Below are positions 1-4,951 of a stretch of DNA of 5,680 nt, piece after piece. Position 1 is the first letter of the stretch, and the number at the start of each line of letters is the position of its first letter. The notes under the pieces were generated by a model that searched no databases, was not told the origin of the DNA, and was given only the letters and a program-made list of their open reading frames with translations. This DNA is from Candidatus Aenigmatarchaeota archaeon (GTDB lineage Archaea; Aenigmatarchaeota; Aenigmatarchaeia; PWEA01; JAGHBM01), in NCBI GenBank assembly GCA_021160955.1, contig JAGHBM010000038.1, positions 1 through 5,680 on the forward strand, in the 5' to 3' direction. A program made the translations under genes and the position numbers.

Positions 1-27
1 ACAACATAGTGATACATATATTCAAAA

Positions 28-35
28 TTTTAATA
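28..35 (+). promoter_or_regulatory. Possible TATA box for alaS
   Basis: The AT-rich stretch tttaatat lies with its centre about 30 nt before the ATG at 61, the spacing expected for an archaeal TATA box serving a leaderless or very short-leader mRNA. The whole first 57 bases are AT-rich, so the assignment is weak. No other feature is visible in 1-57, except that bases 7-9 read tag and could close an upstream gene outside the window. Confidence 0.3.
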
Positions 36-60
36 TTTCCAAACAAAAAGGATATAAGTG

Positions 61-2766
61 ATGTCAATGAACAAAAAGCAACTACTGGAGAAATTTCAGA
101 AAACACCGGAAAAGTACTGGTACTTACAATTCTTCAAAGACAACGGATTCATAAGAAAAAAATGCAAAAAATGTGGAAAATACTTCTGGACAAAAGATCC
201 AGATCAAGAAGTATGCAATGATTCTACCTGTCGCCCTTACGAATTCATAGGAAACCCTCCAACTAAAAAGGAGTTCGATTATTTTTCCTTATGGGAAAAG
301 ATAAAGAAATTCTTTGAGAAAGAGGGACATACCAACGTCAAAAGATATCCGGTAATATGTCGATGGTTTCCGGATTTGTATTTCACGATAGCGGGAGTAG
401 TCGATTTTTACAGAAAGGACGGAAATAACTTCGTTTTCGAGTTGCCAGCGAATCCGGTCATAATATTGCAACCGTCGTTGAGATTCAATGATATACCTCA
501 AGTTGGTGTCTCTGGAAGACATTTCACCAGTCATTCACATCTGGAGCAATCTTCGCTGTTCGATGGAAACAAAGGATATTGGAAAGAGAGATGTATCGAG
601 CTTGATTACAGAATGCTAACTGAAATTCTTGGTATAAAGCCAGAAAAGATAAACTTCATAGAGGACGTGTGGCTCGGGCCCGGAGCATTTGGTTATTCCC
701 TTGAATATCACGTCGCTGGGCTGGAACTTGGCAATGCAGTATTCACAGAATTTAGAGGAACACCTGAAAAATTTTCGGTTATGAAGGAAAAACTGATAGA
801 CATGGGTGCGGGATTTGATAGAATGGTATGGATCTCCAAGGGCACGCCCACCAATTACGATGCCCTATGGAGAGATATAATAAAAAAGGTAACGAAAAAA
901 CTTGACATACCATATGATGACAATGCTCTTTCCAAATACTCTAGATTTTCCGGATCCCTTGGAGCAGACAACATACTGGACATGGAAAAGGCAAGGTTGG
1001 AAGTAGCTGAAAAAATTGGAATGAGTGCGGAGGAATTCGAAAATAAGATAAGACCAATACAATCCCTTTTTGCGATAATAGACCACGTCCAAACGCTGAT
1101 GTTTGCCATTTCAGACGGCGGGATCCCAAGCAACATTGGAGGAGGATATAATCTAAGGGTCATATTGAGGAGGTCCTTAAGCTTCATAGAAAGATACAAC
1201 TGGGATTTAGATTTGAACTGGATCGCCGAAATGATAGCAGAATTTTGGAAGCCATTGTATCCAGAATTAAAGGAAAACCTGGAAAAGTTCAAAATAATTC
1301 TTGAGATAGAAAAAACAAAATACATTGAAAACAGAAAAAACGCAGAAAAAACATTGAAAAAAATATTTGAGAGTGGCAATGAGATAACTGAATCTAAGCT
1401 CGTAGAACTATATGACTCTAAGGGCATATCTCCGGAATTGGTAAAAGAGATCGGGAAGAAATACAAAATAAACGTTCCAATATCTTCAAGAATATACAGG
1501 CTGGTAACTGAAAAGCATGAGATGACCAAACCAAAGTCAAAAGAATTGATCGTTGACGAAAAAAAATTAGAAGGTGTTGAGAAAACAACTCCGTTGTACT
1601 ATGACAAGATCTATGAATTTGATGCAAAAGTCTTGAAGATAATAGACAACTACGTGATATTGGATAAAACGGCATTCTACCCCAGAGGAGGTGGACAAGA
1701 ACCAGATCAAGGTAAGATAAACAATTGTAAGGTCATTGACGTTGAGAAGATAAATAACATAATCCTCCATGAAGTTGAGAAAATAAACTTCAAGGAAGGA
1801 GATATTGTCAGATGCGTTATAGATGAGGAAAGGAGAAATAAACTCACACAACATCACACAGCAACTCATATAATAAATGCTGCATCGAGGATGGTACTTG
1901 GAGAGCATGTATGGCAGACTGGTGCAAAGAAAGACGTTGACAAGGCTCATTTGGATATTTCACATTATAAGAGCTTAACAAAGGAAGAAGTGGATAAAAT
2001 AGAAAAAACAGCAAATGAGATCGTAAAAGGCAAATACAAAGTAACCAAAGAATTTCTGGATAGACCGGAAGCCGAGAAAAGATATGGGTTCAGAATATAC
2101 CAGGGAGCAGCCGTTCCATCGAGGAAGTTAAGAATAGTATCGATTGATGACATTGACCATGAAGCATGTGCGGGTACACATGTAGATAATACAGAAGAAG
2201 TTGAGAGAATTTTAATACTTAAAACGGAGAAACCGCACGATGGTGCTGTAAGAATAATTTACGTTGCCGGAGATTCATTAAAAGAGTATTCGAATAAATG
2301 CAAATCCATATTAAATTCCGTGGAGAAGCTCTTGAAAACCAACACCCCAATCGAAAAAATAAATGACATGATAAGTGAGATAAAAGAAAATAGAAAGAAG
2401 ATAGAAAAGCTGGAAAAAGAGATAGCCGATATTCAAACTCAAAAACTTAAATTTGAAAGTTATGGAGATTTGAGGGTTTTGATAGCTCAGGTCGATGCAA
2501 GTCCAGAGGAACTTCAGAAAATATCCTTGAAGTTATCCGGAGACGATACAGTCATATTTTTGTTTGGTGTTAAGGGAGATAAAATAAACATATTTGCGTC
2601 ATCAGGAAAAAAATTTGATAAAGACATTGGTGAACTTGTAAAGAAGGTATCTGAATTCCTTGGAGGCAGGGGCGGTGGATCGAAGTCTCTGGGAAGAGGA
2701 TTTGGAACTAAAATTGATCTGCTTGAAGAGGCAAAAACTCTTGTGAGGGATATGTTAAATGGATGA
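61..2766 (+). CDS. alaS: Alanyl-tRNA synthetase, archaeal type
   Basis: This cytoplasmic class II synthetase charges tRNA-Ala and clears mischarged Ser/Gly. Numbered from the ATG at 61 (901 aa), the N-terminus carries the archaeal-type zinc knuckle C35/C38/C52/C57, followed by FIGNPP. The catalytic core follows, with a motif-3-like segment near residues 247-260 (MGAGFDR, then GTPTNYD). The editing domain has the intact zinc set H599-x3-H603 and C703-x3-H707 (CAGTH). A charged coiled-coil linker lies at about 755-800. The C-terminal DHHA1 domain ends with the glycine motif GGRGGGSKSLGRGFG near 866-880. Length is normal for archaeal AlaRS, and no frameshift is seen. A GTG at 58 adjoins the chosen ATG; ATG is preferred, and a third candidate is the ATG at 67. 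The stop overlaps the next ORF by 8 bases. In motif 3, FDR appears where LER is usual in the family as I remember it. Confidence 0.98.
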   Translation: MSMNKKQLLEKFQKTPEKYWYLQFFKDNGFIRKKCKKCGKYFWTKDPDQEVCNDSTCRPYEFIGNPPTKKEFDYFSLWEKIKKFFEKEGHTNVKRYPVICRWFPDLYFTIAGVVDFYRKDGNNFVFELPANPVIILQPSLRFNDIPQVGVSGRHFTSHSHLEQSSLFDGNKGYWKERCIELDYRMLTEILGIKPEKINFIEDVWLGPGAFGYSLEYHVAGLELGNAVFTEFRGTPEKFSVMKEKLIDMGAGFDRMVWISKGTPTNYDALWRDIIKKVTKKLDIPYDDNALSKYSRFSGSLGADNILDMEKARLEVAEKIGMSAEEFENKIRPIQSLFAIIDHVQTLMFAISDGGIPSNIGGGYNLRVILRRSLSFIERYNWDLDLNWIAEMIAEFWKPLYPELKENLEKFKIILEIEKTKYIENRKNAEKTLKKIFESGNEITESKLVELYDSKGISPELVKEIGKKYKINVPISSRIYRLVTEKHEMTKPKSKELIVDEKKLEGVEKTTPLYYDKIYEFDAKVLKIIDNYVILDKTAFYPRGGGQEPDQGKINNCKVIDVEKINNIILHEVEKINFKEGDIVRCVIDEERRNKLTQHHTATHIINAASRMVLGEHVWQTGAKKDVDKAHLDISHYKSLTKEEVDKIEKTANEIVKGKYKVTKEFLDRPEAEKRYGFRIYQGAAVPSRKLRIVSIDDIDHEACAGTHVDNTEEVERILILKTEKPHDGAVRIIYVAGDSLKEYSNKCKSILNSVEKLLKTNTPIEKINDMISEIKENRKKIEKLEKEIADIQTQKLKFESYGDLRVLIAQVDASPEELQKISLKLSGDDTVIFLFGVKGDKINIFASSGKKFDKDIGELVKKVSEFLGGRGGGSKSLGRGFGTKIDLLEEAKTLVRDMLNG

Positions 2767-2923
2767 GATAGAGATTGTTAGGAAGCTTTCAGAAATACTC
2801 GAAACTGATGAAGACAACATAATCAAGAAAATCGAAAGTTTAAAAAAGACAATAAGTGATCAGAGAAAGACAATAGAAGAACTTGAGGACAAACTAAAAA
2901 GAACAAAACAAAATCAATATTGA
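2759..2923 (+). CDS. Small coiled-coil protein overlapping alaS
   Basis: A 54-residue ORF starts at an ATG inside the last codons of alaS (ATGGATGA overlap, 8 bases, shifted frame), so translation is probably coupled to alaS termination. The product is almost entirely charged helix, with hydrophobic residues spaced as in a coiled coil from about residue 6 to 50. It has no membrane segment and no cysteine. Its core (LETDEDN, KIESLKK, then RKTIEELEDKL) resembles the helical linker of the AlaRS just upstream (LKTNTP, then RKKIEKLEKEI), so it may be a free-standing relative of that segment or may pair with it. This is inference from eye alignment of low-complexity helices, and a prefoldin-like or other short coiled coil is equally possible. 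Coding status is supported by the overlap and clean reading frame; function is unknown. Confidence 0.7.
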   Translation: MDEIEIVRKLSEILETDEDNIIKKIESLKKTISDQRKTIEELEDKLKRTKQNQY

Positions 2924-2946
2924 CAAAATTCAACATTGACAAAATC
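2915..2946. repeat. Tandem 16-bp duplication at the convergent gene ends
   Basis: Two adjacent 16-bp units, caatattgacaaaatt (2915-2930) and caacattgacaaaatc (2931-2946), match at 14 of 16 positions. The first unit contains the stop codon of the coiled-coil ORF. The second unit runs into the stop codon of the zinc-ribbon gene on the other strand (TGA read from 2947 to 2945). The 21-bp gap between the two genes is therefore made almost wholly of this duplication. Confidence 0.8.
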
Positions 2947-3121
2947 ATTCAATTAGAAGGTAACTTGAGGATTTTTTCCTTCTCTTTCCCTTTATTTTCC
3001 TATGGCACTCCTTGCATCTCATTATTGGTTTTATATTCTTGTCTGCTGGATGTTTGACTATACCTATGTTTTCTGCGGTTAAAGGTACGCCACATATATC
3101 ACATCTTAGTTTCAGCGCCAT
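2945..3121 (-). CDS. Small zinc-ribbon protein
   Basis: A 58-residue protein carries two paired-cysteine knuckles, C7-x2-C10 and C36-x2-C39 (followed by H40), that can hold one zinc ion. After them comes a strongly basic stretch (about residues 41-50, KIKGKRRKK) that suggests nucleic-acid or ribosome contact. I do not recognise a named family; short zinc ribbons of this kind are common in archaea. The ATG at 3121 is chosen over a GTG at 3130 because a TATA-like box at 3147-3154 lies about 30 nt upstream of it, which would give a leaderless or near-leaderless mRNA. The gene has its own promoter, lies downstream of the nuclease gene on the same strand, and converges on the alaS unit. Confidence 0.75.
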   Translation of the reverse strand: MALKLRCDICGVPLTAENIGIVKHPADKNIKPIMRCKECHRKIKGKRRKKSSSYLLIE

Positions 3122-3146
3122 ATTAAGCACTCAATATAATTTTCTT

Positions 3147-3154
3147 CTTATAAA
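3147..3154 (-). promoter_or_regulatory. TATA box of the zinc-ribbon gene
   Basis: Read on the minus strand the site is TTTATAAG, close to the archaeal box A. Its centre is about 30 nt before the ATG at 3121, so transcription should begin at or just before the start codon. No Shine-Dalgarno sequence is seen, which suits leaderless translation. Confidence 0.5.
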
Positions 3155-3155
3155 T

Positions 3156-3189
3156 AAAAATCTTTTGGTTTCGTTTGAAAATCACGAAA
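3156..3189 (-). terminator. Possible terminator after the nuclease gene
   Basis: On the minus strand, 7-8 bases after the nuclease stop codon, a 6-bp inverted repeat (TTTCGT at 3189-3184, ACGAAA at 3174-3169, 9-nt loop) is followed by a T-run (TTTTT at 3160-3156). Archaeal termination relies mainly on T-runs, so the stem may be incidental. It separates the three-gene run from the zinc-ribbon promoter. Confidence 0.35.
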
Positions 3190-3195
3190 ATAACA

Positions 3196-3549
3196 TCATT
3201 GACCTATTTTTATCTCTTTCCACTTGACTTTTTTCTCCTTTACAAGCTTTTTTATCCTTTTTTGACTCTCATTGAGTTTCGACTTTCCTGTCTTGAACTC
3301 CATGAAAACTATTTCATTCTCATCGAAGACAATCCCATCTATGGGATTTCCGATAAACCTAAACTTATCCACTCTGTATGGAAATATCTCTTTAATCCAA
3401 GGTATGTAATTTTCCAAAAACTTTCCGTATTTTACGCTCATGCTGCTTTTCTTATATCTCTCCTCGACATAAAGCCTTCTATATTTGAGAAGGAGAGCAA
3501 AGAAAAATATGTTGAAAAGAATCGACAGGGTTATTAGTATTATAATCAT
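3196..3549 (-). CDS. Membrane-anchored PD-(D/E)xK nuclease, Hjr-like (COG4741 type)
   Basis: This 117-residue protein has one N-terminal hydrophobic helix (about residues 1-22), then a basic/aromatic linker and a small nuclease-fold core. The core shows the PD-(D/E)xK signature: P69-I-D71 in GNPIDGIVF, then E84-F-K86 in VFMEFKTGKS, followed by a helix rich in Lys/Gln (SQKRIKKLV). This layout matches what I know of the family described as predicted endonucleases distantly related to archaeal Holliday junction resolvases, many of which carry an N-terminal membrane or signal segment. All catalytic positions are present, so an active metal-dependent nuclease is expected; its substrate cannot be read from sequence. 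The start ATG follows the stop codon of the upstream gene by one base, so the two are co-transcribed and probably translationally coupled. Confidence 0.87.
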   Translation of the reverse strand: MIIILITLSILFNIFFFALLLKYRRLYVEERYKKSSMSVKYGKFLENYIPWIKEIFPYRVDKFRFIGNPIDGIVFDENEIVFMEFKTGKSKLNESQKRIKKLVKEKKVKWKEIKIGQ

Positions 3550-3550
3550 A

Positions 3551-4018
3551 TCAACACGCCGAAGGACTTGACTCGTAGGTCGAGCAGATATCTTCCTTTA
3601 TCACATTTAAATCGGTTTCCCCCTCTATCCTTATTGGTTTATTCTCGTTTGCTTTACCCCTTATAATTATCGTAGGAGTAAACATAACATGGTACTCTGA
3701 AGTAAATGATTGGAACGTATTGACGTTTACCTCTTCTATTATTAGTTTCTCACCAAAGCTTTTTGACATATCTTCTATATCCTTCTTCAGCGCCATTGAT
3801 TCGTTATCCTGTGGTAGAAAGAAAAGTGTTAACACCGTAGAGTCGCTGTTTATAAAATATGATCTCTCCGAATCTGAAAGAGGTCGATCAAAAATGTTTT
3901 TCGGTAAGTTACTGGTCTTTTCCATTGGTGCTTTATAGTTCATCGCAAAGCCCACGGTAGAACCTATGAATATGAAAGCTATTAGAATCGTCCACAGTTG
4001 TTTTGAATTTATTTCCAT
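3551..4018 (-). CDS. Membrane-tethered thioredoxin-fold protein lacking CxxC
   Basis: The 155-residue product has an N-terminal membrane helix (about 7-25), a short linker, and a thioredoxin-like domain at about 61-145. The fold call rests on the beta strand TVLTLFFLP, the following helix, the strand IIEEVNV, and a cis-proline-like FTPTIII (P115). Where the redox CxxC would sit the sequence reads PQDNESM, so the usual active site is absent. The only cysteines are C145 and the final residue C155, which could pair with each other. The ATG at 4018 is preferred to the GTG at 4033, because a GGTGG site lies just before it. It begins 8 bases after the stop of the Mth938-family gene and ends one base before the nuclease start. 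It is probably a scaffold, chaperone-like or sensor domain on the outer face of the membrane. Coding is secure; the fold is a pattern-based inference. Confidence 0.8.
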   Translation of the reverse strand: MEINSKQLWTILIAFIFIGSTVGFAMNYKAPMEKTSNLPKNIFDRPLSDSERSYFINSDSTVLTLFFLPQDNESMALKKDIEDMSKSFGEKLIIEEVNVNTFQSFTSEYHVMFTPTIIIRGKANENKPIRIEGETDLNVIKEDICSTYESSPSAC

Positions 4019-4027
4019 GAAACCACC
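4019..4027 (-). promoter_or_regulatory. Ribosome binding site fixing the start of the thioredoxin-fold gene
   Basis: The minus strand reads GGTGGTTTC directly before the ATG at 4018, a partial match to the archaeal GGTGAT site at short spacing. It overlaps the end of the upstream coding region and makes the in-frame GTG at 4033 an unlikely start. Confidence 0.5.
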
Positions 4028-4392
4028 TAACACGTCACATGAAAAATTGCCGCAACCTTTTTATTTTTTACCGCATCATTGAACAACTTAACCGCTTCTG
4101 GAGTTTTTTCAACTTTTAACTCAATGTTCTCGTTACTCAAAAGAGACACGACATCATCTTCCACCTTTACCATACCGGAGTTCCCTGTACCTATTATAAT
4201 TACATCTGGATCGAAAATTAAGAGTTTTTCAACATCGTCTCTTTTAACAGTGTGACTACTCTCCTTAGATTCGATCGTATCGTTGGTTAATATGAGGTCA
4301 TTTTGATACTTCTTTCCATTTATCCAAATCTCACCGAATTTAAACTTCGTGATCTTGTTTATCACTCGCACCACTTCAATTTTATTTTGCAT
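4027..4392 (-). CDS. Mth938/DUF498 (NDUFAF3-like) domain protein
   Basis: This 121-residue single-domain protein of the Mth938-like family is related to human NDUFAF3. Matching features are FGEIWINGKKYQNDLIL near the N-terminus (about 19-35), the conserved IIIGTGNSG loop (66-73), KTPEAVKLFN (about 96-105), and the typical C-terminal HVTC ending on C121. Bacterial and mitochondrial relatives are linked to respiratory-complex assembly or membrane-protein insertion; the role of archaeal members is not established. The ATG at 4392 is used here, but a GTG at 4365 (112 aa) is a real alternative. It is preceded by GTGGTG, lies close to the family's usual beginning, and sits at a fitting distance from the TATA-like TTTTTAAAT at 4408-4400. 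It heads the run with the thioredoxin-fold and nuclease genes and begins 16 bases after a tRNA gene. Confidence 0.9.
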   Translation of the reverse strand: MQNKIEVVRVINKITKFKFGEIWINGKKYQNDLILTNDTIESKESSHTVKRDDVEKLLIFDPDVIIIGTGNSGMVKVEDDVVSLLSNENIELKVEKTPEAVKLFNDAVKNKKVAAIFHVTC

Positions 4393-4399
4393 CAAAGGA

Positions 4400-4408
4400 T
4401 TTAAAAAT
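4400..4408 (-). promoter_or_regulatory. T-run after tRNA-Gln, doubling as possible TATA box
   Basis: The minus-strand sequence TTTTTAAAT directly follows the encoded CCA of the tRNA. Its T-run could end tRNA transcription, while the same bases look like a TATA box for the downstream gene. A start about 25 nt further on (near 4378) would exclude the ATG at 4392 and favour the GTG at 4365. Confidence 0.35.
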
Positions 4409-4425
4409 TGGTAGCCCCGCCAGGA

Positions 4426-4560
4426 TCTCCGCGCGGGAGGACACCTACGGTTTCCTCCAACGTTTCCTTCTTCCCTTCAAATTGGCAAACTTTCAGTTTG
4501 CCCAAAATTACAAAGGGAGGATATGCCCATAAGGAGGGAAATGTGTTCCCTCCGTAGGGG
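4426..4560 (-). other. Intron 2 of tRNA-Gln, 135 nt, in the T-loop (59/60)
   Basis: The intron lies between A59 (4561) and T60 (4425). In the precursor T54-G57 (TTCG) can pair with intron CGGA (4431-4428, one G-U pair), flanked by 3-nt bulges AA|C and GA|T cut after the second base, as in a bulge-helix-bulge site. The expected intron-side helix next to it is not formed, so the motif is relaxed. The intron body is well structured. An outer helix CCTACGG/CCGTAGG (4558-4552 with 4450-4444) encloses an 8-bp hairpin GGAGGGAA/TTCCCTCC (4553-4546 with 4540-4533), which shares two bases with it. It also encloses a 7-bp hairpin GGCAAAC-TGAAA-GTTTGCC (4502-4484). CTCC/GGAG (4435-4432 with 4430-4427 region) could compete near the 3' site. 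No open reading frame or endonuclease gene is present. Confidence 0.85.
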
Positions 4561-4604
4561 TTCGAACCTGGGTCTGGAGGTCCAGAGCCTCCCATCCTTG
4601 ACCA

Positions 4605-4685
4605 TTGCCTAGGCCTTTCCTATTTCACAAAATTCGTGGAAGTTTCTTTTCCACGAGTGCTTTTCTTTGTGAAAGAAAAGGCCTC
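4605..4685 (-). other. Intron 1 of tRNA-Gln, 81 nt, in the D-loop
   Basis: The intron follows G15 (4686) and ends before T at 4604. Exon bases 10-13 (GTCT) pair with intron AGGC (4610-4607, one G-U pair), with bulges AG|G and AA|T, giving a relaxed bulge-helix-bulge site without the exon-side helix. A register shifted by one pair is possible but would give an oversized 11-nt D-loop, whereas the chosen one restores the common GGTCTAGTGGTC D-arm. The intron folds into one long rod: AGGCCTTTTC/GGAAAGGCCT (4684-4675 with 4620-4611), a 2-nt bulge, TTTCACAAA/TTTGTGAAA (4674-4666 with 4631-4623), an internal loop, and TCGTGGAA/TTCCACGA (4656-4649 with 4641-4634) closed by a 7-nt loop. Confidence 0.85.
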
Positions 4686-4727
4686 CTAGACCACGGGGCT
4701 ATTTTAATTATTATTTATCATCCGCCC

Positions 4728-4735
4728 AATAAAAA
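4728..4735 (-). promoter_or_regulatory. Possible TATA box of tRNA-Gln
   Basis: TTTTTATT on the minus strand is centred about 31 nt before tRNA base 1, which would give a 5' leader of roughly 5 nt for RNase P removal. An AT-rich run closer to the gene (4709-4718) is too near to act as the box. The assignment is tentative. Confidence 0.35.
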
Positions 4736-4751
4736 CTGAATAAAGTTAACA

Positions 4752-4764
4752 AATATTTATATAC
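4752..4764 (+). promoter_or_regulatory. TATA box of the three-gene + strand cluster
   Basis: The segment aatatttatata is a good archaeal box A. It predicts a transcription start near 4784-4788, a few bases ahead of or at the Shine-Dalgarno site, leaving a leader of about 10-14 nt before the ATG at 4798. It is divergent from the tRNA promoter, with 97 bp between the two transcribed features. Confidence 0.6.
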
Positions 4765-4786
4765 TTAACATTTTAACTATTTTGAT

Positions 4787-4794
4787 GGGGTGAT
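4787..4794 (+). promoter_or_regulatory. Strong ribosome binding site GGGGTGAT
   Basis: The sequence ggggtgat is complementary to the ATCACC core near the 3' end of archaeal 16S rRNA and lies three bases before the ATG at 4798. It is the main support for treating the following 49-codon ORF as a real gene. Confidence 0.75.
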
Positions 4795-4797
4795 TGA

Positions 4798-4947
4798 ATG
4801 GATGCATTTTTAGCCGCCTGTGCTGTGGGAGTCGGATATACTTTTTACCTTATAAGGTCTGCTAGATATCATAGCGAAGTTAAAAGAGATACAAAAAAGC
4901 ATGAATATTATGAAGATATGTTTGAAAGATACGAAAAGATGAGGTGA
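4798..4947 (+). CDS. Small single-span membrane protein (49 aa)
   Basis: The product begins with a short hydrophobic segment (about residues 3-19, FLAACAVGVGYTFYLI), followed by a highly charged tail rich in Lys, Glu, Tyr and Arg (residues 20-49). This is the pattern of a one-pass membrane protein with a cytoplasmic helical tail. I recognise no family. A strong GGGGTGAT site, a TATA box at the right distance, and an end that supplies the GGTGAGAT ribosome site of the next gene (its stop codon lies within that site) all support it as the first gene of the cluster. It might tether the following protein to the membrane; this is inference from gene order only. Confidence 0.75.
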   Translation: MDAFLAACAVGVGYTFYLIRSARYHSEVKRDTKKHEYYEDMFERYEKMR

Positions 4948-4951
4948 GATA

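Larger units (their letters stand above)
4409..4700 (-). tRNA. tRNA-Gln (anticodon CUG) with two introns outside the anticodon loop
   Basis: The minus strand gives three exons: 4700-4686 (15 nt), 4604-4561 (44 nt) and 4425-4409 (17 nt), joining to a 76-nt tRNA with encoded CCA. Acceptor stem AGCCCCG pairs fully with CGGGGCT, discriminator A73. The D-arm is GTCT with GGAT (two G-U pairs), loop AGTGGTCAA with G18 G19. The anticodon stem GGAGG/CCTCC holds loop CTCTGGA, so the anticodon is CUG (reads CAG). The variable region is AGAC. The T-stem CCAGG/CCTGG closes loop TTCGAAT. The A1-U72 pair is the feature archaeal GatDE uses to recognise tRNA-Gln, which supports the identity. Every stem closes only when both introns are removed, so a functional gene rather than a pseudogene is expected. 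Splicing would be by the archaeal tRNA endonuclease and ligase. Confidence 0.93.

Noticed and set aside
855..1529. 224-codon open frame on the minus strand inside alaS
   Set aside because: It lies fully antisense to conserved AlaRS coding sequence. The translation is serine/phenylalanine-rich without a recognisable domain, as expected from the complement of a Lys/Glu-rich gene.
1567..1950. 127-codon minus-strand frame inside the AlaRS editing region
   Set aside because: Antisense shadow of the editing domain, with no promoter or ribosome site in a sensible place.
2915..2946. CRISPR-like repeat
   Set aside because: There are only two adjoining units without spacers, and no cas genes nearby.
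3175..3537. 120-codon plus-strand frame across the nuclease gene
   Set aside because: It is the complement of the PD-(D/E)xK gene, whose catalytic motifs and operon spacing are clear. The plus-strand product has no domain.
4426..4560. Self-splicing (group I or II) intron in the tRNA
   Set aside because: It is too short, no conserved catalytic core elements are visible, and the bulge-helix-type junctions fit the archaeal protein-spliced class.
4401..4595. 64-codon minus-strand frame over the tRNA
   Set aside because: It runs through exon and intron sequence of the tRNA-Gln gene, and its length is explained by the GC-rich tRNA parts.
4409..4700. Split or degenerate tRNA pseudogene
   Set aside because: All three exons lie in order on one strand, every stem pairs, the conserved bases G18, G19, T54-A58 and A73 are present, and CCA is encoded.
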